Part shown: piece by piece, positions 14,055 to 25,255 of the stretch
Layout: each line of letters begins with the position of its first letter
Position numbering within the stretch: position 1 is the stretch's first letter
Source: Apus apus
Taxonomy: Eukaryota > Chordata > Aves > Apodiformes > Apodidae
Assembly: GCF_020740795.1 (NCBI RefSeq)
Contig: NC_067283.1
Location: 79,271,184 to 79,335,183, forward strand
Direction: 5' to 3'
Length of the DNA stretch: 64,000 bases
The notes under the pieces: model-generated
The model's input: the letters and a program-made list of their open reading frames with translations, nothing else
Databases searched by the model: none
What the model was told of the DNA's origin: nothing
Translations under genes and position numbers: made by a program

Positions 14055-14385
14055 CACCCACAAATAACTTTTTCTTCCTATTTTCCATTCCCTGCTCTCA
14101 AGCCTCCAGCATCTCTTGGGAGGTGTTCTGAATATCCCCTTAGGCTATCACTTTAAAACTAAGCAAATCGAGGGTAGCAATTTTTTAAAAATCGCTTTTT
14201 CTTTGTCTCAAGTTGGAAAAATATTTCATTAAGCATAAACTCATGAAAGAGCAGTGGTAGCTGTGATTGTCTGGGTTATCAGCCACAGCATGAGTGGTTT
14301 CTCTTACTGTGCGGCACCACTAGATTCCAGCTCCATACATTATACAAAATTACTGGGCCCACAGTAATAGCTACATATATTTGGA

Positions 14386-14400
14386 ATATATATATATATA
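14386..14400. repeat. Short (AT)n microsatellite
   Basis: Fifteen alternating A and T bases. Confidence 0.8.
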
Positions 14401-14863
14401 GCCATTTATCTTCCATAGTGAAATCAGCTACTCTATAAACCCTTGTAGTCCATGACAGAAAGTTGCCAAAATACATATTAAATATTGTTCTATTAATTTA
14501 ACATTTTAAATTAGTACCAACTCTGCACAATGAGCACAGATAATAAGTATTATCAGTAATTGCAATCATTGTACTGCCATATATTTTACACATAGGAGTT
14601 CTGAATACGTCCCAAAAAGAAAATTATGAGAAATTAAAATATTGTAACATTCCAGGAAGAGAAAAAGGATCTCTCTTCTTTTTATTATTGTGTTTACATT
14701 TGATACAATGGCTCAAGGAATACAGCTCTCCCCTTAGTTATTCAATAACTTCTTATGACATATTCAATTGTACACTCTGTAAGAAACTCATGTTCCGTAT
14801 TTGAATAAGATAAAGCTGGTCAATAAAGATTAGGGACTTAGTGGGAGTATTATAAATAGAAAC

Positions 14864-14968
14864 AGGCAAGTACTAAAGCACTACACACCCGCCTGTGTCT
14901 GCAGAGTGATAAAACAGTAGAGAAAATCTACACAGTAACAGGGTAAGATGCCAATTGCTTTCAGATAC
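14864..14968 (+). repeat. Local duplicate pair, copy A
   Basis: It aligns in the same orientation with 17784-17888, offset 2920 bp. Over the first 77 positions I count 64 matches without gaps, about 83%; the rest continues with small gaps to a shared TTCAGATAC. Flanks on both sides look unrelated. It could be a small segmental duplication or two copies of an unrecognised dispersed repeat. Confidence 0.8.
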
Positions 14969-15490
14969 ACAGTGAGATAAATCTTTGGGAACCACCCATG
15001 AATAAACAGCTCAGATTTTGTGGAAGGGCATGGCTGTTTGCTAGAAGTTCCAGTTCTTATTATGGAAAAGATGCTCAGGCATCTTGCCTACATGCAGTTG
15101 CTCCAGTTGAACAAATTTGCTTTTTTCCTTAATTTTAAAAGCTTTAATTATTATTTTAACTGCATAATTATCCTGGCTAAAATAATGGGAAACTGTATAT
15201 GCAGTTTAGTCCTTAAATTCACTGAAATTTGGATGCATTTGGCCAAATTAAGATAGGACATGTGGGGGAACATGGAAACTGCAGTAGTTTCTAAAACTAG
15301 TGATAGAAAACCCAGCAGTTTTTGCAGATATTTTGCTCTGAGGTTTAGGTGTTAATAAATGCCAGGAGCCAAGAGAGAGTACAGAGGGAGAAGAACCCAT
15401 GGAGTTTTCAATTGGAAATACCTGACAGAATCCTCAGAATTCTTAGTTCCTGAGTTTCAAATTAATTTAGTTACTCTTCCACATATGGCT

Positions 15491-15530
15491 GAGTCACTTC
15501 TGAGCAGCTTCTAGTGCTCAGAAGTGACTC
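15491..15530. repeat. Perfect 16-bp inverted repeat with 8-nt loop
   Basis: The left arm GAGTCACTTCTGAGCA (15491-15506) is exactly reverse-complementary to 15515-15530, with an 8-nt spacer. The base before the left arm completes TGAGTCA (15490-15496), an AP-1 consensus. The pairing stops abruptly on both sides. Confidence 0.92.
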
Positions 15531-16489
15531 TATGGAGATGCACAGGGACTTCAGAAAGTCTGACTTGGCTTCATTTTCTCATCTCATTCCTCCCTCCACA
15601 CAACAAAAATGAAAGACTTAGAAAATAATTTTCAGGATAAGGAAAGGGAGTTTAAAATGTTGTGGTTTCCTCTATGCCTATCCCAGCTCTGAATTAACTT
15701 AGTACTAGTATATCTATGCACAGGCCAGCACAAAGGAAAAAGCACAGAACAGCAATGATTGCTCAGCAGTCAGCACTGTACATGAGGCAGGGATTTTCCA
15801 GGTCATTTTTATCCAGTCCATCACTACAATTTGCTGGTCCAATTCTGCCAAATCAACAGAAATTCTTCTTAAAAGAAAGCCACACTCAGTTTTGCACAGG
15901 CAGCACTCTGAGAGTTTGCAGGGCTACTAGCATTTTTCATCAGAGATCCACTGTGAATTGCACTGTTAACTAAGGCATACAAAAATTAGAAAAGTCTCAC
16001 CATAGCTGGACATCTGCATATCCCCTAATCAATTCATAACAACCAATTATTTTGTCCAGGAAAAATAGCAATATAGTCCTTGCATATAGCAGGCTGGGAC
16101 ACTAACCTTCTACGTAGTACAAAAATATATCCAAGGGAAGGTTGTGACCAAAACATGTTATTGTTTCTAATTTGTTATTGATGTACACAGGAAAAAATAA
16201 ACAGTTTTGCCGATTGGCATCCTGGTGGACAAAAGAATGCCTGGAATGAAATCATGTAGGAGAGAAGAAAAAAAGAAAAGTAAAATTGAGGAACATTTCA
16301 TTCTGGGCACTCAGACAGTACTTCAAAAATCCACTTAAAAAGAGGATACTTAATATCCTAGAGTAAAAGTCTGCAGTTACTGAAATATAGCACTGTGATT
16401 TAAGACTGAACAGTGTCTTTTACTGCTCTTAGTCTTGCTGAAGAGAATGCAGAGTGAATTATTATTCCACCAAAGCAGATATAGCCCAG

Positions 16490-17510
16490 TTTTTCCTCAT
16501 GTTCAGATGAGAAACATCCTGTGTCCCAGTTTGTGACCATTGCCCTTCAGCCTGTCACTTGACACCACTGAAAAAAGTCTGGCTCCATGCTCTTGATACC
16601 TGCAGTTTGGATGTTTATAAGCATGATCTCTCTTCTCCAGGCTAATCAGATCCAGCTCCCTCAGCCTCTCCTCCTGAGAGATGCTCCAGTCCCCTAATCA
16701 TCTTCACAGCCTTTCACTGAACTCTTTCTAGTAGTTTCTTCATGTTCTTTCATGTACTGGGGAGCCCAGAACTGGATGCAGAACTCCAGATGTGGCCTCA
16801 CTAGGGTAGAATAGATGGAGACTATAAACTCCCTAGACCTGCTGGCCACCATCTTCTTAATGCACCCTAGGATGCCATTGACCTTCTTGGCCACAAGGGC
16901 ACATTGTTGGCTCATGGTCAACTTGCTGTCCACCAGGACTCCCAAGTTCTTCTCTACAGAGCTGCTTCTCAGCAGGTCAACCCCTAACCTGTACTGGTGC
17001 ATGGGGTTATTCCTCTCCAGGTGCATGACACTACACTTTCCTTTGTTGAACTTCATTAAGTTCCTCTTTTCCCAACTCTCCAGCCTGTCTAGGTCTTGCC
17101 GCATGTCAGCACAGGTTCCTGGTGTATCAGCCCCTCCTCCTAGTTTTGTGTCATCAGCAAACTTGCTGAGGATACACTTTGTCCCTTCATCCAGGTCAGT
17201 GATGAAACTGTTGAACAAGACTGGACCCAGTACTGACCCCTGAGCAACACCACTAGCTACAGGCCTCCAATTAGATTCTGTTCTGCTGAGCTCTGACATT
17301 CAGCCAGGTCTCAATCCAACTCACATTCCACTCATCTAACCCACACTTCCTACACTTACATATGAATATGTTATGGGAAACAGTGTCAAAAGCCTCGCTG
17401 AAGTCGAGGTAGACAACATCCACAGCTCTCCTTTTATCTACGCAGCCAGTCATGCTATTACAGAAAGCTATTATTCAAATAGTTCTTGTCCCCATCCTTA
17501 AGCTTCCCAA
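16490..17510 (-). mobile_element. CR1 LINE, truncated at both ends, with reverse-transcriptase remnants
   Basis: The minus strand carries the CR1 ORF2 reverse-transcriptase region followed by the C-terminal and 3' part of the element, with text such as CTCAGCCTCTCCTCCTGAG on plus. It lacks the terminal ATTCTATGATTCT-type repeats at the low-coordinate end, so the 3' end is missing or badly decayed. Upstream of about 17510 the CR1 resemblance is lost. Borders are approximate, within 30-50 bp. Confidence 0.9.
16694..17453 (-). pseudogene. CR1 ORF2 reverse-transcriptase fragment (frameshifted)
   Basis: Two overlapping frames preserve reverse-transcriptase motifs. The first (17453-17271, 60 codons) has VVYLDFSEAFDTVSHN, the motif A region with its first catalytic Asp. 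The second (17299-16694, 201 codons) has GSVLGPVLFN (motif B region), FADDTKLGG (motif C, catalytic Asp pair) and the later LGVLVDSKL and RPHLEFC blocks typical of CR1. The frame changes near 17285-17300 and about six codons of the usual link between the two parts are missing. After residue 201 the frame breaks again, but CR1-like DNA continues to about 16490. It lacks the endonuclease and the N-terminal half of the reverse transcriptase, so it is dead. In life the protein copies CR1 RNA at a nicked genomic target. Confidence 0.92.
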
Positions 17511-17783
17511 GGTGATTCCACTGTCCCCCGAGGTGATTTATTGTCCTGCAAACTAATTCTCTGCTTCAGGAGACTGGTGCAGATACACCCCAGGCAGAAG
17601 GAGGTGCAGCCTGTGGGCAGGGAGAGGCAGCCCACCTGCAGCCCACTGTAGGCAGCCCTGTTGAGCTAAAGGTGGACAGCTCTCCTTGCCTGCACAGTCA
17701 GTCCAGGCCTGGCAGCACATAAGGCAGACAAAGAAGTTGCCCAGAAAATTATCTCTCAGAGTTAACAGGACCATTGTTATTTT

Positions 17784-17888
17784 AGGCAAGTACTAAAACA
17801 CTGCACACCAGCCTGTATCTGCATAATGATAAAAGGGTGGAGAAAATCTATGAGGTAACAAGATAAAGAATGCAATGGCTTCAGATAC
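17784..17888 (+). repeat. Local duplicate pair, copy B
   Basis: Counterpart of 14864-14968; see that entry for the alignment. It shares AGGCAAGTACTAAA at its start and AGAAAATCTA in its middle. Confidence 0.8.
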
Positions 17889-20656
17889 CAGGTAAGCTGG
17901 TATGTATTTGTTTTAGACAAGATGCTTTGAAGGACTAGACTGTGCAAGAAGCCTCTCCAGAAACACAGGAGCTCTTTGGAAGATATATGGCATGTGTCAC
18001 ACTACTTTTAACGTGGGAGTTTTAACCACTTTAGGAGATGCCTGTTGATGAAAATATATCTAGGGGACAAGAAAGAGATCCTTGAGGGAAAGGTTAAGCC
18101 TGCAAGAGGAAGTAAATAGCAAGGTGAGAGAGCTGGAGTGAAAGGGTGAACAATAACAGTGTGTGATTTTCTCTGTGCCTTTCCATGCAGGCAAAAGCTC
18201 TGAACTTTCTTTTTGCATAACATTGCTAGCCTACAACCCGTTCTCTCTAGACAGCTTGTGCCTTGAGATATTTGTACAAAGCGGTGCTCTGAAATCATTA
18301 TCCTGACCTTGCACGCTGACTGCAGTCTTCTCCTGACATTCTGCCTATGACTGACTCCTTCCCAAATGCTTCTCTGACCTTGTTATGTTTGGCCTTGTAT
18401 AATCTTCTCTATCTACACCTACCCTGTCACTGACTTACAACAGACAGATTGATTCTTACATTCAATGTTATCAAACAAATTGTGGGATTTTTCAAGCTGG
18501 ACAGCAAGATTATGAAATCAATAGAAAACAACCATTCACCTAAAAGTTGCTCCTTCAAAAAAAGTAATCTCTATGCTGGGGCATTATGACTAGAATTGAT
18601 TCAATTCTGACTGATAGTATCATTAGATCTGACAGGAACTCATGATATTGTCACTAAAACAGGACTTCTCATTCACCAAAAATGAGCTCTGATCACTGTA
18701 GCACTGTGTCCACAGCTTCCATTCCTTTCTCTCATTTTTATTAGAAACATTGCATGTATTCAGGGTGCTAGCTAGGAACTGGTACTTCACTGATGCCATG
18801 GTTCATTTCTTTTTACACTCCTACATCCTGCAGTAGGAGGATTTTGATTATACTGCTGAAAAATTCCATTGAGTATACCAAACTGTATTTTCTTTTATTT
18901 GTAATCTAAATCAAAGTCTCAGAAATGTAAGCATCACACAAAAAAACCTCTTTGAACAGTTTTCAAACACAATCCTTTCTCTAAAAATGACTGCAATGGT
19001 GGACATGTCTTTCTGCCAAACTGGATGTCCCTCCAGTCATCACAAGTTTTGCTTTTGCCTAAAAGCAATACTTATTCTCGTAGGAGCTACATTTTTGTCC
19101 TCAGCTTCCTCCTCTACAATAACACATTTATAAGGTGCTGCTATTCTCGAGACACAGTCTATGTCTTTGTCACCTTAATTCTACCATGAAGTTAAACATC
19201 ACTTTTATGCTAACTTTCATACTTTCAAAGACTCTTTCATTCTCTACTTATCTTGACCAAGGAACTGTATAATATTTTTGAAGTTTTCAGTCATGCAGGT
19301 CACCCAGAGAAGCCCTCCCCAGCTCAGCATGCTAGAATGCATCAGCCATCCTTACTTTCTGAACATGGAGAAGAGCAGGGGTCAGTGAGATGTGAGGCAC
19401 ATAGCACACACTAAAACCCACTGAGAGCTTTTCCCAGTCCTCCCTCTCGGAATGGACAGATCAAAGCTACAAGTAAGGAGCTAAGATGCAACACAGTAGT
19501 ACAGACATCAGTCTGGAATGTAAAGGTTAGTCTGAGAGTTTGGGTCATCACTTATTCAGATCCCCACTAACACAGCCATGCTGGTCGTGGCAGATTAAAC
19601 TAGAGAAAAAAGTTTAAAATCAAGTCAGGTAGGCCTACAAAAATAGTGGCAGTGCAGTGAAAACAGAACTGCTCTTCAAATCTTATCCAAAAGTCTGGTC
19701 CAACGTGTGATGTAGCTAAGCTAGAACATGCAGCACATGGCAAAATGCAAGGCCAAGTTATTTAAGTGCAGCAAGATGCACCAGTTTAACAAATATGTAT
19801 TAGAAAGTATATATGACTCCTGCTTGCCATCATTGTTTTTTCTTCTTCATTTCATTTTTACATGCCTATATAGAAATATGCTGATCATTACATTGTCCCC
19901 ATTGTCTCACAGAAACACTGTAAAACATTAATAAAAACTCACCACATAAAGTCTTAAATTACTTCTTTAAATTTACTGTTCCAGAACTTACATTACTTTC
20001 CTAATTAGTATTCATACACTGCCCCAATTCAAATCCAAATCTGTCTGCTATTAGGTTATCACTAATGTTAACAGCTTAATTGTCTCATATTCAACCATTC
20101 AATGCTACCTTCTATAGTGTGACATTCTATTGTTAATAATTTTTTTAATATCTATATGAATAACTTCAAATAAAGCCATTTTCACACAGGTCAGATGACC
20201 TGAATCAATAATTTTGCTAGCTGATGTGTTGCTCTGCCATGTTCCGGGTTTTCTTTCCTTAAACTGCAATATATAGCCAGACTCCGTTATATTGTTCAGT
20301 TAGCTTATCATAAACTGTTATGCTATAAACTAATGCTTTTATGAATATGCCCATGAAAAACTGGTTATATTTAAAACAAAATGTCAGAAAACATCCCTAA
20401 GTAGTGTTAGATCTTCTTCCACTGGGAAATCTGAATAAAGGTTCAATGGGATTGAAATTTTCCTTTGCGACACACTCATTATGAGCTGCTGTACTTCACC
20501 TTCTGAATCAAAAATGCTAGCTTGGGAATGTTGTCTTTTATTCAAAAATTAAAATATGAAGTGCAGCTGACAATGCTCAGATAATTGGTCAGAGCAGCAG
20601 AGCTTAAACCAACAATGTATTCAGCATAATGACACGTGATATCTTTTGAAATCTCT

Positions 20657-20690
20657 GGGTCTTTTAGCTTACAGGGTCTTTTAGCTTACA
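20657..20690. repeat. Exact 17-bp tandem duplication
   Basis: GGGTCTTTTAGCTTACA occurs twice head to tail (20657-20673, 20674-20690) with no mismatch, which suggests a recent event. Confidence 0.95.
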
Positions 20691-20763
20691 GTGAGCCATT
20701 TCAGAATCCCAGACCATTGCAGGATAAAGGGTTTGCACTTTCAGGCTTGCACCAATTGCCAAT

Positions 20764-20800
20764 TATATATATATTTTTTATATATATATATATTTTTTTA
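20764..20800. repeat. Compound (AT)n/(T)n microsatellite
   Basis: Two AT dinucleotide blocks are each followed by a T run. Confidence 0.85.
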
Positions 20801-21523
20801 GCTTCTTCTTTCCACCACAGCAATTCATGTCCTACAAGTCTTTAGGGACCCAGTCCAGAATCCTGCAAGTAATGCCCGAACTCTAAAAAAAAAGAAAAGA
20901 AAAAAAAGTAATCATAAATAAATTACAAGTCAGATAAATGTTATTAGTGTAGCATCAAATGCTCTGTCATTATAGCACACTATTCTTATTAACACATAAT
21001 AAACCTGAAACTGGTATAAAGTAAATAAAGCAAGGATTGGAGAAAACGAGTGCTAAAAATGAGTGTCACTAGAATAGGTAGAACAGAAGACCAGCAGCTG
21101 GCTTCTTGCAGCACTGGGTATCTCTAGTAGTCCAGCTTCTCAGGGGACTGTGCAGGCTGCTATTAAAACACCTACTATTTAAGTTTAAGGTTAACGTACT
21201 AACTGTTAGTTTTTAAATACATTCTCCATTTTTTCCCTAGTATGACTTACAGTCTGGACACTATGAGCTTTGCCCAACTCCCAAAGTGAAAAGAACATCT
21301 AGGGACAGACTCCTGCTCAAGACTGGTTTTCTGTACTGGTTGGAACTGAATGGAGGGGAAAAAAATGAAATCTATTATTTTTCCATCTCCTAATGTGAAC
21401 AGCTCTATTCTGTCCTTGCATTGAGCCCAGAATAATTTGTTTAATGAGATGCCAAACCTTACCAAGTGTTCATCTAAATTTACTGGTCAGCTGAACCCAC
21501 AGTGATGTTTAGCATGAAATGTG

Positions 21524-21720
21524 GTGGGAAGGGAGAGGGAAAGGGAAAAGGAAAAGGAAAGGAAAAAAGGGGAAAAGGGAAAGGGAAAAGGGAAAAAAAG
21601 GGGGAAAGGAAAAAAGGGAAACAAAGGGGAAAAGGGAAGGGGGGGAAGGGGAAAAGGGCAGGTAAAGGGGAAAGGGGAGGAGGAAGGGGAAAGTGAAGTG
21701 GAAAGGAAGGGAAGGAAGGT
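21524..21720 (+). repeat. Homopurine (GA-rich) tract of about 200 bp
   Basis: The plus strand is almost purely A and G, dominated by GGGAAA, GGAAAAGG and a G8 run near 21640. Frames on both strands here encode only Lys/Gly/Glu or Phe/Pro/Leu/Ser low-complexity sequence and are artefacts. Confidence 0.93.
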
Positions 21721-24344
21721 TAAGTTGCTGCACATTTAACAGCAGCTGCCTTCCTCCATGTTCTGAAAGTATGAGCAAAGTGTGAGCAAAGCCAATGGCA
21801 CTGACCTTCCTATTATCATACGGAGTGCAACAGATTCTTGACAGTCTCCAAGGCAAAACAAGGGAGACCTTGCAAGCATCTCTCTTAAGCGGCTCTAAAC
21901 AATAGCAAAGGTTCTTTCCCAGGGTTGAATTTCTCTGTTCCTTTGCCACGCTTTCACTAGAGGGCTGGGTCCTTTGAGATTATATGCAGGGTGCTTTCAC
22001 TCAAAGCATTAACATGCCTGTTAGTTCTGTGCCCTTAGCATACTTTTGCTGTTATTGACTATAAATCAGAAAAAGAGGATCTCATAGATGAGATACCGGA
22101 CTGAGGTGAAGAAAAGTAGGGCTCTAGGCTCTGACCTCTTCTCATGCCACTTCAGTCAAGCAACATGCTTCAGATTTTTAGTTAACCATATATGTTTAGT
22201 TCATAAACTCCTTCTTTTCTTTCTTTGTGTACGTAAGTATAGAATAGCAGCACTGTGGAGCAATGGGCTAAGCCAGTATGCCTTGGCACTACAAGATACA
22301 CACTAAGCATTTAAAATACTTTGAAAAGGCTAATTTTGCAGCCTTCTATACTCAGAAAACAAATGAAAACATTATATGCCAGCATTCCTTTTTATTTTTT
22401 TGAGAATACTGAGCACTTTAATAAGTGCATCAATTTTTTTCTGCACTGCTTCATCTAAACTGAGCTTCACCCAAACAAAAGTGGATATTTTTTTGCCCAT
22501 ATGCTGGGCTGCTGGGCTTGGACACAGCTGAGAAGCATGGGTATATTTTTAATTGCCTTGAAGAACGAAAGTAAGACTGCATTCAAGATCTCACCAGCTC
22601 TAACTGAAGAAAGCTCAGGGGAAAAAAAGGCAGATGTTAATTGTCAAATTATTTTAGTAGTAGAGTTTAAGCGCTATTTTGAACATTATATTGAAAGTGA
22701 ATGGGTATGATACCAGTCAATGGGTGATATTGTTAGTAGGTACATTTTATATACCATCCCAGGAAACAAATTACATACCCACTGTCCATTGGCAGCCACT
22801 TCTAGCCCAAAGGCAGAGCACAGATTTAGTCCCATCAACTTCAGGTCGATTCAGTACCATGTCATGGCAAAGTACTGCCGCATCCCTGCACTCCTCCTCT
22901 TGATCCCGGACTCGTCACATGAAAATTCACAGGGGAGTTGTTGTCCTCCCTCTCCAGGACACATCTGCACTGGGAAATGATGGCAGAAGTCTCTTAAAGA
23001 TTTTCAGGACAGCAGCAAACTTGGCCACACAAAGCTGCTGTAGGTCATGACAGCCATGTATGCACAAAGCTTGGTGAATTGCTGTGAATGTGTTCTACAC
23101 CATGCCTTGCAGGGCTTCAGCTATTTAATCTAAAAAAGCCTGCATTCTTTTTAAGACAGAGTACTTAGCTGACCTTTCTTCGTGCAAAAGAATCCATTTT
23201 ATTTTGACATGTTATGCATGAAATTCACTCCTTCACATTAAGGATGCAAAAGCTCAATGGTGGTGCAAGACTCATGTAAGTGAATGACCTGATCTAAACC
23301 CAACAGAACTGCTCCTGCCCATTCCAGTAAGCTTTTCATAGGTCTATGACTGCACATCAGTAACCCCAGCACAGTATAAGAATCACAAAATCCTGAATAA
23401 AATAAAGGATAAAAATTATGGAAATCTGTAGAGTTAATCACCATCTATGCATAGAGGGAGAGTATGCAAAATGATTTATATAATTTTAAAATACTATTTC
23501 CCTCATCTAGTATATACAAGTCCACTCAACCCTTTGGTATGTGTACAAGCCATGTTTCTATTTATCATCGCCCACTTCTCTCTGAACCTCTGCCCAGCTT
23601 AAGAGTTTATTGATTGACAGATCCAATATGCTTCTTTAGCCAGTTTTGTGAATCCTGGGCTCTACACTGGAATCGTCTGTATCTAGCAAGGACACCACTC
23701 AGCAGAAACAGCAATTATTCAGCAGTTCTGCTAAATAAAAATGGGGCAAACAGACAAAACTATTGAAAAATGTTGTCTATCCCAGGCTAAAATCTGCTCA
23801 TCCAACAAGGTTACCCCCATTTGAAATACACAGAACTGGCCTATTGTGGCAGCTGTGGGTCATCTCCTGCACAATGGCAATGGGGAAAGAAACCAAAGTG
23901 TATCAGCATTAATAATATTTTAATAGGACTTAGGTTAAATTTAATTGCACCTTTTTAAAAGATCAGTTTGTCAAAGCCACTGCCTAACTCCCAGTTAAAA
24001 CCCAGTCAGCATGCCTCTGACTCTTTAAATTATCAAGAGAGCATTTTTTTTCACATGTTAAGGCAGGCAAAAGCCATTTCTCCCTTACCAGGGATAAAAC
24101 GTATAGGAGATGTGCTGCTCATTTGCCACCTCTTCCAGCCTCTCCTGTGAATGCTTGTGGCTGTAGAAGCAGGATATTACAGAAGCATGTTTCTAGTATC
24201 ATGAGGTTGTTGATTCTTTCCTTACCTCTACTTCCCTATAAATAGGAGAGTAAGAATCCCCAGATGTAAAAACTGAGTGTAAGGATCTCCTTCACCTAAT
24301 TTTCAAGGGGTAAAAGTGAGGATTTAATCAGTCTTTACACTTCA
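21721..24344. other. Non-coding DNA immediately 3' of BASP1
   Basis: No gene or known repeat recognised. Frames are short and without any protein family resemblance. Confidence 0.55.
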
Positions 24345-24366
24345 ATATTTTTTAAATTATTTAACT

Positions 24367-24372
24367 TTTATT
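24367..24372 (-). terminator. Distal BASP1 poly(A) signal AATAAA
   Basis: Plus-strand TTTATT reads AATAAA in the transcript, inside the context GTAATAAAAG. It sits about 885 nt after the stop codon, which fits a 3'UTR of roughly 0.9 kb as I recall it for BASP1. Cleavage would fall near 24340-24357. The hexamer is seen; its use is inferred. Confidence 0.65.
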
Positions 24373-24969
24373 ACTGTTGCACCATTTATACAATTACATA
24401 TAATTTCAATGCATCCATTGTACATTTTGTTTTTTCATTTGTTTTCCAATGAGTGTGTGTTGGTGTCTGTGACACAGAATGGAAGAGAAACTGGAACTGC
24501 AATGAACGCAGACTTTTTCATTTCCACTGACCAATAAACAGAACTACAGGTGCACCCAACCACGGACATGCATTAACTCGTCATGAGAAATCTAGGTAGG
24601 CTAAGTAGGATGAGAATGCTTTTTACTCCCAAAAAATATTTGGAGAGGAAGAATTGGAGGATCAGCATTGAGAAATATGTGGACAGCTAAGTGGGTTTTG
24701 TCTGAAAGTTGGCATTCATCCACTGCATTAAAAAAATATCAAAAAAAGAAAGGCTGTAAATAAAACAAAAAAAAAACCCACAAGAAAAAAACAACACAGA
24801 AAATACTGCTTTCATAGAGATCTGATTGCCTTGGCACAAACCCAGTGGGCAGAATCAAACGCATCACTCCCAAATCCCATTACGGAACAAAAAGAAGATT
24901 TTGATACATTGGTGGAGTGCATTTACAGCAGTTCAGATACAAAAGATGTGCTGTACTTTCAGACATCCA

Positions 24970-24990
24970 TTTATTTTATTTATTTATTTA
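24970..24990 (-). terminator. Cluster of overlapping AATAAA hexamers in the BASP1 3'UTR (possible proximal poly(A) site)
   Basis: Four overlapping TTTATT copies on the plus strand (starting at 24970, 24975, 24979 and 24983) give AATAAA in the transcript, about 270-285 nt after the stop. They may be a proximal alternative poly(A) site or simply an (ATTT)n microsatellite. The sequence alone cannot separate these. Confidence 0.4.
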
Positions 24991-25255
24991 AATCCAGGAC
25001 TTGTGTCAAGTTGGCAGAAAGTATATTAGATATTTCCCCACAAAAATACTATTTGGATTCTCCCCCCTCCCTCCCAACTTGATGGGACATCCTTTTCATT
25101 TTTTCTTTTTTTTTCCTTTTTCTTTTTTTTCTCCTTTTCTTTCTGGGCAATACATATTTGTTATTTCAGATCTGAAACGAGTTAGTAGAGCTGAAAAAAA
25201 AAATAAAAAAAAGACACAGGTTGTTTTAAGTGGTTGTTTCAACAGGCTGTCCAAT

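Larger units (their letters stand above)
13819..16489. other. Non-coding intergenic DNA between the LTR and the CR1 element
   Basis: No gene seen. It holds two AT microsatellites, the first copy of a local duplicate (14864-14968), and a perfect 16-bp inverted repeat (15491-15530). Confidence 0.6.
17511..21523. other. Non-coding DNA, including a GC-richer 17.55-17.78 kb segment of unknown origin
   Basis: 17553-17789 is GC-richer than its neighbours and has one 78-codon minus-strand frame rich in Cys, Leu and Gln that I do not recognise. It lies directly between the CR1 remnant and copy B of the local duplicate. The rest is AT-rich with no gene seen. Confidence 0.5.

Noticed and set aside
16815..17243. 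142-codon plus-strand frame
   Set aside because: It is the antisense shadow of the CR1 reverse-transcriptase remnant.
21487..21949. Frames rich in Lys/Gly or Phe/Pro/Ser across the purine tract
   Set aside because: They are translations of a simple repeat.
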